Positions 1-10,955 of a stretch of DNA of 64,000 nt are shown piece by piece. The translations under genes and the position numbers were made by a program. The notes beneath the pieces are model-generated. The model was not told the origin of the DNA, made no database searches, and saw only the letters and a list, made by a program, of their open reading frames with translations. Source of the DNA: Akanthomyces muscarius (lineage: Eukaryota; Ascomycota; Sordariomycetes; Hypocreales; Cordycipitaceae); assembly GCF_028009165.1 (NCBI RefSeq), contig NC_079244.1, positions 4,464,001-4,528,000 of the forward strand, read 5' to 3'. Position 1 is the stretch's first letter. Each line of letters begins with the position of its first letter.

Positions 1-196
1 ATTCTCCCACGAAGGCCTCGTCAAGTCCTTCGTTCTACACCTGCCAACCCTTCCAAAACCTCACCGTTTTGTTCTCTCAACAAATCAATTCGCCATCACA
101 CGCCACTTGCAATTTATCAAAGATCCAATCGGCTTTCTTGCTCTTTTATTACCCATCTTTACTGAACCTCAGATCTCCTCGTCCTCCTTTCCCACC

Positions 197-748
197 ATGT
201 CTTCTCGAGTGGTGGACTGTCAACACTTCCTCACGGATTGGACAATCAAAATAGCCTGAACGTTAAATGACCTCTTACTCTTCTTGAACATGCCAGGAGA
301 AAGTGAATCAAAGTTCACAACTAATACTTTTCGCTTCCAGACACATTCATCTTTGCTCTTGTCGCTTATATAACGCCTGATCTCCAACCTCGGAAATTTG
401 TCCTACAGCTCTACCCTTCAGGATGCAAGTTTCCACATATCCGCCTTTTGCCGAGTATTTTGCCCAGTACAAAAAAGAAGAAGAACCAGAAAAAAAAGGC
501 TTCTGTTGTGCACTCGTCTTTCCTTCTTCTCGTGCTAGATGGCCCTCGGAGTTGCAAATCACTAATACTCCTCTTTAGTGGCCACAGTTGGGTACGTTCT
601 CGTCACCTTCTGGCTATACATTTCCGATCTAGGAACAGAGTGGAGCTCCGTGGATGTAGACGCAGGGCTGAATGGATGGCCTGATGCATTCCGTGGCGCG
701 TGCACGTTATTGGTGTTGCTTGTAGTATTGTGCTCGGCTCTTGGCTGA
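197..748 (+). CDS. possible small membrane protein, exon structure unresolved
   Basis: I do not recognise this gene. A pyrimidine-rich leader runs into a strong start context (CACCATG, 197), but that frame closes after 20 codons, so introns are needed. A branch-point/acceptor pair (CACTAATAC then CTCTTTAG, near 575-580) precedes an open frame of about 55 codons ending at TGA 746-748. That frame reads like the end of a membrane protein: a hydrophobic stretch (VGYVLVTFWLYI), an acidic loop, and a final hydrophobic helix (TLLVLLVVLCSALG). A further hydrophobic piece (FIFALVAYI) follows a good acceptor near 340. It would be convergent with the GPI10 gene, 135 bp between stops. The existence of a gene is a moderate inference. 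The exon joins and function are unknown. Confidence 0.35.
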
Positions 749-883
749 ACTAGGACAATGGGGGCCCTGGTGGACAAGCGAAGCAGAGACGGGGAGGCCG
801 ATGAGAAGGAATAGCTCCCATTCATCAATGATGCGCATCGCGCTGGATTTTACACTGACCACATTATGTACTCATACAAGATC

Positions 884-2851
884 CTATCCCGCCAGCACAC
901 TGGGAGCATCGTGGAAGACACCCGTGTCCCAGACCACAATATTTCCTGCGCGACGCCAGTCTTCATGAAACAAGCCGTTGAAACCTCTCCACACGGGCTG
1001 CAACCTCAGGCCCATTGCTTTGCCCTCCTGTGTTGTGGTCAGAAACTCTTCGAGATAGCTCTCCACGCCTTCAAACCCGACGATATACCGCGGCCGGTTC
1101 AGCATGCCCGGCACAGCCTCTGGGCTGCGGCCACCCGGGACAGAGGCCGGTGGCGGCGCGGGCCTACTTGAAAATAGCTCGCGGCTCAAGAAGCCCACAG
1201 GGTCGTCGTAGAAGCGGTCCGCCTCGTCACGGTATGTGTCTCTCTCGATGGTGTTGGGGTTGGTGTGCAGCGGCGGATCGCAGGTGAGCGCGTACGCATG
1301 CAGATCCGGGTGCACTAAATGTGAACGCCATGGCGTGGAGTGACACGGCATCAAAAAGAGGGCGAATAGCTCTGACTTGTCGTTGGGGCGGGACGCAGCG
1401 GGAGAGGTGGCATGGATACGCTCAAAGTCCTGCCTGAGGAACGAGAGCACTTGAATGGGGGCGCCCTGGTGAAAGTAGGAGAGATATCCAGCCAGTAAGC
1501 CGTTGACAGCAAGGCCGGCCATGAGGTACCCCCTATTGCGGACCTGACGCTTGGATGCTGTTGCTTTGGCAGTTGCGGGTTTAGGAGCTGACGTGAAGAA
1601 CGACGTAACACGAGGAGCCGCCAGAACAGAGAATATGGAAAGCAGGGGATAAATGAAGCGCACCTCTTTGTGTGAGATGAGCGACAGTGTTGTGATAGTG
1701 ACAAGGACGGCGGCAGCCAGAGCGCGGTGGGTGTTTTCGAGCTCTGCAGTGCCCTTGTTTTGCGGCTTTATGAGAGACGGCAGGACAAAGGGTAATGTTG
1801 TGGTGCAGAGCAGCGGAATACCCTGAAGTATATAGTAATGCCACGGATTCTGACCATAGAAGATGGCAAGGGACTTTGTAATGTTAAAGTTGAGCCAGTT
1901 GTGCGCGGGCAAAGTCCAGAAGCCAAAGTAGGCCCGGTCGGCGAGCAAGGAGAGACCCAAGACAAAGAAGCCGCATGCAATTGCTTCGCGGACAAGCACC
2001 GCGATGGTAGAGATGCTAAGAGGCGAATGGCCACGGAAAGATGGACGCGTAACTGTGAGACCGGCAATGGTGATCCATATAAGCACATTGGTTGGCCGCA
2101 GCACAATAGCCAACGCGGCCAGGCCTAGACAAACTCGAAGGCGGCTTACGGTCCCGCCATGATTGAGCGGATCAACAGGTTTGGGGTTCTCCTTCGTCGT
2201 CGTGGCAGCGCCAAGAAGTGGCCACGGCCAGTAGCTGAGCGCCATGGTGGTGAGTGTGGCTTCCAGTGAATTGGAAAAAGTTCGTGACGCGCAGTACCAT
2301 TGCCATGGGCTGACGAGCTGCAGCATAAGCTAAGAGATATCAACAACCAATCTGGATCATATTAACTTATTGCGACTCACTGCAACGTTGGCGTTGAGGC
2401 TGTCCTGGCCATATATGCTGGAAGCGAGCTTAAACGTGTACCAGTCGCCCAGCGCGGCGATGAAAGCCTGAAGAATGGCCGGTGCCGCAATGAGCATGCT
2501 AGAGCGCAGCGCAGCAGGAAAGCCGAAAGGTTCAAGGAGACGTGCTACATGGTCGACGAGCCAATAGGGAATGGCAAAGAGCATGGGATGCAGCGAGGAG
2601 CGCAGCTGATAGTGCCATTCCTAGATAATAGTTAGAATACCAAATGGAGGCTTTCTGGGAGAGGACGGGCGCACCCAGGTAAGCCAAGCGCCGCTTCCGG
2701 GGCCAAATGCAAGGTTCCATGCCGGTTCCAGCGACTGAAAGTACTCATCGGGCTGGAAGAACGTGGCGATGCTGAGGGCGTTGACAAGGCGGACTAGGAG
2801 GACGTCGGCAAAGGAAATGCGAGACTTTCTTGCCGATTGTGGAGGCGCCAT
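884..2851 (-). CDS. gpi10: GPI mannosyltransferase 3 (GPI10/PIG-B)
   Basis: Adds the third alpha-1,2-linked mannose to the GPI-anchor precursor in the ER lumen (known for this GT-C family). Three exons: 2851-2675, 2620-2381 and 2329-884. The introns are 54 and 51 bp, the first starting GTGCGC with branch point CTAAC. The spliced product is 620 residues, matching the usual length of about 615. Near residue 30 is the family signature [13 protein letters not shown], carrying the acidic DE pair of the first luminal loop. The first intron splits the conserved [18 protein letters not shown] block exactly, and the second joins to [17 protein letters not shown]. Many hydrophobic segments follow, including an RPTN motif. 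The fungal Gln replaces the animal His before PDE. The start is the only ATG before the signature. Confidence 0.93.
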
Positions 2852-4908
2852 GTTGTACTAAGGGTAGTAAAAAAGGTTTAAAGAAAGTGGCACATCCGGA
2901 ATCGATTCACCAAGCAATGCTTGCCAAGGTGTTGACAAGAAGGCGAAATGTTGACAAATCAATCACGCGCTGATGGTTTTTGGTGGATCGACAATTGAAA
3001 ATTGAGATTCAGAATGTTGCTTTGTAAGATGGATACGATGGAGCACCTCGATGCTAGGACCTCTTGCATGCGAGGGTTCTTGATCCGATATCACTGGATA
3101 GTGTTTGAAGGTTGCTGTCAAGGTTACCTCGCATCATGGGAAAGGGGCGCGCAGTGGTGGGGCACAATCTCATTTGAGATCTCAGATGCGTGAAAGCGGT
3201 GCAGATGCGATTCTCAACTGGGCGTGATCATCGCGATGGGTGATAGATGATATCATAGGCGCAGTCAAAATAGGAGGAGATGATTGGTGAGGGCAGTTTT
3301 GGAGTTTGGGGATGCTTGCCAACACTCGCGTCAGCTGGCAGCTGGCAGCAAACGCGGCTCCAAATTTGCCAACAGCAAAAAGTTGCACAGGCAGGTTTCG
3401 ACTCTTCAAACCAACATTCGGTGACAATAAGCGTTGCCTTCTCCGGAAAAATCTACATTGTGCATTTTGGTTGCTAATTGAGGTCCTGGCGAGCTGCTAA
3501 ACTCTCTCGACTTCGGCACGACAACTCCCTGAGAATCTGAAGCAGAAACAGGCGTCATCGTGCGAGCAGGTTGCTTGGCTGCATCCTTGCACACCGAGAC
3601 ACACAATGAACAAGAAGACAGTTGCGCAGCCATCGACATCACCCACAATGCCGATTCATGCAAGCGTAAGCCGACAGTCATTACCTCGACAGCAATTGGC
3701 TCTTGGCTGGTCTCGTGAGGGGGCGCCTGACCGGTCGCCCCGGTCACCCCGGCCCCCGGCCACGGCTGCGGTGCGATACCAAGATACGTCGGCGGCGGCG
3801 CAGAGACGCAAGGGGTGGAGCGGCAAGGCTTGCGGACCCATCATGAACATGATCGTGTCCAGAATCCACGCCCTACCGCGCCGGTTGGCTTCGGCGCTTT
3901 CTGTCATGGTGGGCTGAAACCAGGCCAGGCCACCGAGAGCAGACGCCAAGTCGCCCGAGGATTGGCTCTCTCTTTGGGGGCAACAAAAAAAAACTTCAGC
4001 AGACTCCGTGTGTGTGTGGAGCGGCCACGGCCGGCCAACTAGTGGTGAGCCAGCACGGTCGGTTCGGGGGCAGGCCATGGGGAATGAAGACAGACTCCGT
4101 AGCGGCCGTCTCCTCCGTGAAAATTGCCCAACAAGGGAAGTCGCTGTTCGATGCGAGATTACGCCTATCAGATTCAGCAACCCTTGATGGGAATACAACT
4201 CAACTCCGATGCCCGCAAGGCCAAAAAAGTCTTAGCAGGACTCGTGCAGCCAGCCTCGAAACAAAGGCGTCTGGGTCCGCCAGACCTCATGTCGGCCTCC
4301 GCTTCTTGTTGGAACACAAAAACCAATGGAACCCACATCACGGCGCTCACACTTGCACTTAGGGGTATAGCGGCGGCGCAAAAATTCGTACAGCGCCCAC
4401 GACGGCGACATGCGACATGGTGGTCCAGGGATGGGGACAGACGGGTATATCTACTGCCTCGCTGCCGTGCGTGCCGCCCACCTCTTGTTCTCGAGTCCTC
4501 TGCTATACCAAACCTTCTGCACGCGTCTGAATCCTTCGTCTCCAGACAGCTTCCTCCAGATTAGATCGAGACAACGAACCACAGGTAGGTTGCTGCCAGT
4601 CGACGTCATTGCTTTGGCGTTGCCCTTTGTCCTGATTATTACCACTGCATTACTGGCACTACCGCACCATTGCCCCTCCCCCCACCACAACGGCCGCTGG
4701 TCTGGCTGTAAGCTGTCCGAGGTTAGAGGGGCAATTTTAAGCTTGTCGTTGGCGCCGGACGTGTTTTGCTCTGAAACCGGCCAGCTTTTTGCACAAGACA
4801 CCAATTCGCTTTCCTTTGCATCCCTAAAAACCCAAAACCTCCTTCATCTATACTGATACCTATATTCTTGCTTCCTAGGCTTGCAATTGCATATTCTACA
4901 CCTTCAAG
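2852..4908. other. divergent intergenic region between GPI10 and OAT, with OAT leader
   Basis: No convincing gene. The long open frames here (for example 180 codons on the minus strand, 3656-4198) begin at non-ATG codons, overlap each other on both strands and show no domain. A tandem CTGGCAG motif sits at 3332-3349. The OAT leader probably carries a 5'-UTR intron from 4585 (GTAGGT) to 4878 (TTCCTAG), inferred from splice motifs only. Confidence 0.6.
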
Positions 4909-6326
4909 ATGGCAGACTCCCGCTTCCACTCCTCCTCCACCAAGACGGCCATTGACGCCGAGAACGAGTACGCCGCCCACAACTACCACCCTCTTCCCGT
5001 CGTTTTCGCCAAGGCTCAGGGCATCAATGTCTGGGACCCCGAGGGCCGCCAGTACATGGACTTCCTGTCCGCCTACAGCGCCGTCAACCAAGGGCACTGC
5101 CACCCCGAGCTCGTCAAGGCTCTCACCGAGCAGGCTTCGCGCCTCACGCTGAGCTCCCGCGCTTTCCACAACGACGTCTTCCCCAAGTGGGCGGAGAAGG
5201 TGCGCAATGTCTTTGGCTACGACATGGTGCTTCCCATGAACACTGGTGCCGAAGCCACCGAGACCGCCGTCAAGGTTGCCCGCAAGTGGGCATACAAGGT
5301 CAAGGGCGTTGAGAAGGGCAAGGCTCTCGTCTTTGCTGTTGCCGAAAACTTCCACGGCCGCACAGTAAGTTTCTTTCGACTATTGGTATTTAAGTAGTTC
5401 AAAGCTTACCAATACCGACAGATGGCTGCCATTACCCTGTCGACCGACCCCGAATCCAAGGACAACTACGGTCCCTACATTCCCAACATTGGCGCTACGT
5501 CTCCCTCTACCGGCAAGGCCATCCGATACAACAATGTCGCCGACATTGAAGAGGTCCTCAACGCCCACGGCAAGGATACTGCCGCCTTCATCATTGAGCC
5601 GATTCAGGGTGAGGCTGGTGTCATGGTGCCCGACGAGGACTACCTGGCCAAGGTGCAGGCGCTTTGCACCAAGCACAATGTGCTTCTCATTGCCGACGAG
5701 ATCCAGACTGGCATTGGCCGCACCGGTAAGATGCTGTGCTCCGAGTGGGCCGGCATCAAGCCCGACATGGTCACCCTCGGCAAGGCCATCTCCGGTGGCA
5801 TGTACCCTGTCAGTGCAGTCCTTGGCAGCAAGGAGGTCATGATGGTCGTTGAGCCCGGCACACACGGTTCCACGTATGGCGGCAACCCTCTGGGCTGCGC
5901 CGTGTCCATTCGCGCCCTGGAGCTGATTGAGGAGGAGAAGATGATTGAGAACGCGCAGCGCCTTGGCGAGATTTTCCGCCAGGGACTCCTCGATCTCAAG
6001 TCGCCCATCCTCAAGATTGTCCGCGGCAAGGGTCTTCTCAATGCTTGCGTCATTGACGAGTCTGCCACCAACGGCCGCTCTGCCTGGGACCTGTGCATGC
6101 TGCTCAAGGAAAAGGGCCTGCTGGTATGTGAAATCTTTGCGCGACTTACTTTTTTTTTTATGGTGATTGATGGCTAACCCGCTTGCTGTAGGCCAAGCCC
6201 ACTCACGGCGACATTATCCGCTTTGCTCCCCCCATGGTCATCACCGAGGAGCAGCTGCGCCAGGGTGTCAGCATCATTGCTGAGGCTCTCAAGGAGCTGC
6301 CCAACGCCCCCAAGGCTGCCCACTAG
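4909..6326 (+). CDS. car2: ornithine aminotransferase
   Basis: PLP-dependent class-III transaminase that converts L-ornithine and 2-oxoglutarate to glutamate semialdehyde and glutamate in the arginine-to-proline route. Exons 4909-5364, 5422-6123 and 6192-6326 (introns GTAAGT..ACAG and GTATGT..GTAG) give 430 residues, the usual size. Visible motifs are the N-terminal GQGHCHPE-type loop ([14 protein letters not shown]), the PLP-phosphate region [22 protein letters not shown] at the first splice junction, ADEIQTG with its cofactor-binding Asp, and [11 protein letters not shown] whose Lys (about residue 273) should form the Schiff base. A glycine-rich [13 protein letters not shown] block follows. 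There is no mitochondrial presequence, as in fungal cytosolic enzymes. ATG context is AAGATGG. Confidence 0.96.
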
Positions 6327-9300
6327 AATGACCGCTACGCGACCCGATAGAAACGAACGACGATGCGCGAAACGAGAATGAAAAGAAAAAAAGGTGCAGG
6401 AATGTTGATGACAAAGACCGTCCGTAGACTGGGCTGCATTGTGAGCGCGAGGTCCCGGGAATTGAAACGACATAGCGAACGTTTTTATGTGATTTTAGTC
6501 GTACCACAAGATACCCCAAGGATTGCCATGACCGTCATGAGGCAGCATAGGAACATTGGAATTTAGCTAGGCGAATTGATTTTATTAATATCTAATTTCA
6601 TTCAAACGGACGTGATAGAGGGCCGTCGGGGGTCGGGCTGGCACAAAGATCTAGATGGGTTGGAGCAGTCACATGCGAGCATCTAAGATTGTTATTACCT
6701 GGTGGCAGATAAGTAGCGGCAGTGCGTGTGTGTCCGACTTCGGCGAGCTTACAAGAGCCGTGCCCAGAGCGAGTTTGGCTGCAGAGACATGACTAGCATG
6801 ACCACGCACACGCTATGAGAAAAGACGGTTAAGATTTAATTAGCGAGAAACCACGCGCAATGCCAAGCACTGGGGGAAAGAGAATGAGGACGGATAGGGG
6901 CCGGCGCTGCTGTGCGACTCCCAACGAGCAAGGTGGTGCGGGCGAGCATAAATGCGTCCAATATTTCGGTGGGGGGGGGGGGGGTTGTAAGATGAGTTTG
7001 CACAATGGACTTGATGTGCAATAAGAGCAGGCCAGTTAAAAGCTGCCAGCGCAGTCATTTTTTTTCTTTCCAATCTATGCAAAGCAACTGCAGATGGCCT
7101 GCAAGCCTCTTCTGTGCAATGTTGTATCGAATGTGAGCGATCGTGGGGGAGGAGGACGGAAGGGTGTGTGGTGGCCATGAGCCTATCGGGGCGACGAGCG
7201 GGTAGCATGTGGGCTGCACCGACACGAGCGGGCGGCATCGAGGACCGCAAGTTCAAAAGGACGGACGCTACGTATGCAGGTTTGGAAAAGACATGGGGGA
7301 GCAAAGAAGGTTTGTTTTGGTGTGAGTTGCCACGAGGACCTCTGGGTTCGCCCATGCATCGGCTACGCTGGGCTGGCTTGCTGCCACGACGGCTGCGGCC
7401 CCAACCTTTTTCCTGAGGAAGTGGAATCCGGGGGTGATGAGAGAGGCTACATGGCAACCTACTTGACGTGATGTGATGTGGCAGCGCCTTGCAGGTACCG
7501 CACAGTAGCGTCGGACACGCAGTGAGGGAGAGGCAAGAAAACGTGGATGGAGAGGGCGATGGGAGGGTGTCACGACATTGACTGTCAACCCGTATTCGAT
7601 ACTTTTTGTTCTTTTGGCATGGTGCACGGCATAACGAGGCGCTGTTGAGTGGTGAGGGGATGATGTGGTGGATGCTGCGTCTGGTTTCTTCTTTTCTTTT
7701 CTTTCTTTTTTCTTGTGATTTTTCCATTTAGAATCTGCACAACGACGGTGAGGCAGCAACTTTAGCTGACAACCAGACACCCCGGCAGCTAGTTGCCAGT
7801 CGCGCCAGGGTCCTAGCCAAGGGTCGTTGGTGTGAGATGTGATGTGGTTCTGCGGGGAACGGCTTCCGGTAGCAGGATATGCTACTGGGTATTTGCTTCG
7901 AGCGTACTCCGTACAAGACAAGTATAGGCACTACTGATTTTAGCATGTAAATCAGCAACGCGAAGATGCTAGGGATGACTGTGGAGGGAAGTCATCCAGG
8001 CTTACAATCTGCGTCATCCCGGCGACAGGCCGGGTGGAGAAAGTGATGGTGCCCTTTTGGAGATGCCTGGCGCAGGGCAACATGGCGATATGCAGCCGAG
8101 GGGAGTTGTTGATGGAGACCATGATGCAGTACCTATTCACCGGCTGAGCCTGTAATTGTCGGGAGCAGAGCCGTTCCGTGGTGGAGGAGTGGCGGCCTGG
8201 TTGGCTGGCAATGACTGCCTCGATGGGGGACAGGCAGATGCTGTCCTATGGTGGCTGGCTGGAAACGCCATCTTCGGTTCCATGGGCAGCCAATGTGGCA
8301 GGCAGAGAGTGTTTCGTCACTTGCACTCAGTCACCACTGCTGGCGGGATATCACATCGACTGGTACTGGCATGCACAGTACCGTCTCGTAACCTCGCAAC
8401 AAAGAGTCACGGGAGGGAATGGAGTAGGGGACCCCTGCCCCAGCCATGTCAGGCTTCAGCATGTGCGATGATAACGCGGGGTGACGATAGATAGGGTTCA
8501 TCTGGCATAGGTAGAAAAGGGAATAGCATATCATGAGGAGAGCCGATAACTACTCGGGCTGGTTGATAGATAGACCGGGCGGTGCCATGTAGATTGTAGA
8601 TTGTAGATAGGTGCAGACAAAAGATGATAGCAAGGCGCCATCGGACTGGCAAGCTTGGCTTATCGCTGTACCTACAAGCTACCGTGCGATACCTTGTAGG
8701 TAGGTACCTAGGTAGGTACCTAGGTAGCAAAGTACAGGTGGCTGCTGCGCTGTAATTCCATTTCCTGCGGCCCAAGGACTGCCGGAATTTAGGGGGAGAG
8801 CTTGGGGCGAGTCAAAAGCGCCACTGTTTCTTTTCGCAAGCAGCGGCGCCTCGGGGAATTTGGTCCTAGGTAGGCCTGGAATCATGGAAGTACCGACGAG
8901 GTAGACTTTTGGGGATTCACAGAGAGGGGCGACTTGTTACCTTACCACCCTCACGTGGTCGACAGCGCTAAAGAAGGCCTAGACATGCCCAGGCTGACCT
9001 AGCGACAGGGTACTTTTAGGGTACTTGCATTGTGATGTCAGTTGGAGAAGAGACCCCCCCCCTCACAGACACTGACTGGGTGACAAGAATGGCGCCAACA
9101 GTCAGTCACCCACCACCGTGGACCCCCCAAAAAGGGACGGCATCACGAGCTCGTTCCAAATGTGTCGTGACGGACCCAGCGCCCAACTCGCGTCAGAAAA
9201 AAAGAGCTTAAATGGGAATATCGCTAGCCAGTAGCGCTGCGCCAACCATGTGTACTCGTCAGGTTGGCTTGTTCTGGGACCATGAGGTTGGGTCTTGTCG

Positions 9301-10955
9301 CCGCAGCAGCTGGCTGCTGGCTGCTGGCTTATGATGCATGCGGTGGTGGTGCATCAAGTAGATTGATCACTGCAAACCGACCAAACGCTTGTGATGGATT
9401 TGCTCTCCCCATTTCCATCGCCACAAACAACGCTCGTATCTTTTCTTGTTCCGCCCAGCATTTCGCTTTCATCAAGTCGACCTCACCACCCCCCTTTTTG
9501 CGACTTGTAACAACAAATCCACTTGCAGCCTCCAACACAACTCGGGCAGACTCGACTCCATCACAATACATCGTCACCACCACCCAACCCACACCACCAC
9601 AACCACCACACGCCGCCGCGCTCCCCTCACTATTTTAGCGCCGACGTCTCGATTCGGCAACTTGCCTAGTCGGTGACGCCTTGTCGTCAGTCGTTTTGGC
9701 CTGGTCTCTCTCTCTCTCGTCGCGCTGCTGCTCCGCCATCGCCCGCCTTTTGTCTCTTGTTTGCGCCATCGGACACAGTCACACTTGTCAGCCAGCCGTA
9801 GCCCGTGCAACGAACGCCGCCCATCGCCTCTCTCCATCTCCCTTCTCCTTATCCCCATCGGAGAATACACAAGACAAACGCTTTGCTTCTTAGCGACTGC
9901 GTCTTTCACCTTCTTTCCTTCTTTCGCCACTCTGTCAACTCACAACTATCCGCCCCAACGCCGGGCCGCAAAACCATCAGGGTAAGTCGGTCGTCCAGTC
10001 CAGCCCAGTGTCACGGTGGCGCTGTGCTCCCTCCCCGATTCTGCATGGTCCCCTGCCTAGGTAGTCAGGTAGTTGGCCTGCTAGCTTTGGCTGGTGGTCG
10101 GTCACCTATTCCCGTTCCTCGCGCGCGCTGGGCTCGTCTCGCCTTTTGCCCACCGTATCGCCTCCCCCAGTCATCTGCCTAGTCCTGAGACAAACCCTCA
10201 TTCATTTCCTTCCCGCGAAACCGGTGAACCACGCTCGTCTTTTTTTTTTGCCTTCGAATCTCTCCAGCAGCCTTCCTGTTTCCATTGCGCTGCCGTGTTA
10301 GTCACCAACCTTCATGAGCCTAGAGCTGCGCATCGCTGCTAGCTCCCCGGCACTTGTCTCCTCCCCCAACGCATCCTTGCATCTCGACATATCGCGCCTC
10401 GACGTTGCGTCTGTGCTGGTCCGCCTCGACTCCCGTTCTGTCGCTGCTGCCTTGCGCATCTGGTCGCCTTGCATACGTCTCTCAAGGCTGCCGCTTCCAC
10501 GCCTGTTCCCGTTTCCTGGTCCGTTGCTGCGGCTCCCTGTCCTGTCACACCCTCCACCCTGCATGCATACCTCAGTGCCCATCCCATCGCGGCTCTTCGC
10601 TGGCCACTTACTTGAAACCCTGCAGACCAGCTAACTCGACGAAGCCCGCAGAGCACTCCAACCCGCCCAACTATTCGACCCAGCATAGCCCCGGCGATAA
10701 ATTCCCGCCCGCCTTATCCACATGTTTCGATCCATCTAGACTCTGCGCACATAGCTCGACCGCCGTTGCCTCGCTCGACTTCGCTCCCACCTCTGTCTGT
10801 TCGACCTCTACATCTCCCTCGCCACACCACGCTTCTCCCAGAGCTTACATGACTACCTTGACCGCCGTCGACGTCTTTCGGATATTATAGGCCCGCCAGC
10901 GGCTATCCTTGAATGCTTCCTCTGTTCCTGTCTTTGATAAGCTTCACAGGACATC
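6327..10955. other. 4.6-kb non-coding stretch: OAT 3' end and long ATG1 upstream/leader region
   Basis: No supported gene on either strand. Frames of up to 295 codons are Ser/Pro/Arg-rich, overlap each other and mostly lack an ATG. Landmarks: an uninterrupted run of G near 6970, a palindromic TAGGTACC/CCTAGG tandem at 8695-8727, a CTGCTGG microsatellite at 9303-9328, and from about 9,450 a pyrimidine-rich tract typical of a fungal promoter and 5' leader. A GTAAGT donor at about 9981 could open a leader intron. Several short upstream ATGs precede ATG1. Confidence 0.6.

Noticed and set aside
3656..4198. 180-codon minus-strand frame between GPI10 and OAT
   Set aside because: Starts at a non-ATG codon, overlaps plus-strand frames and has no domain or fitting splice context.
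6840..7727. 295-codon minus-strand frame upstream of ATG1
   Set aside because: Ser/Pro/His/Arg-rich composition of a chance frame, with overlapping frames on both strands. It runs through a homopolymer G tract.
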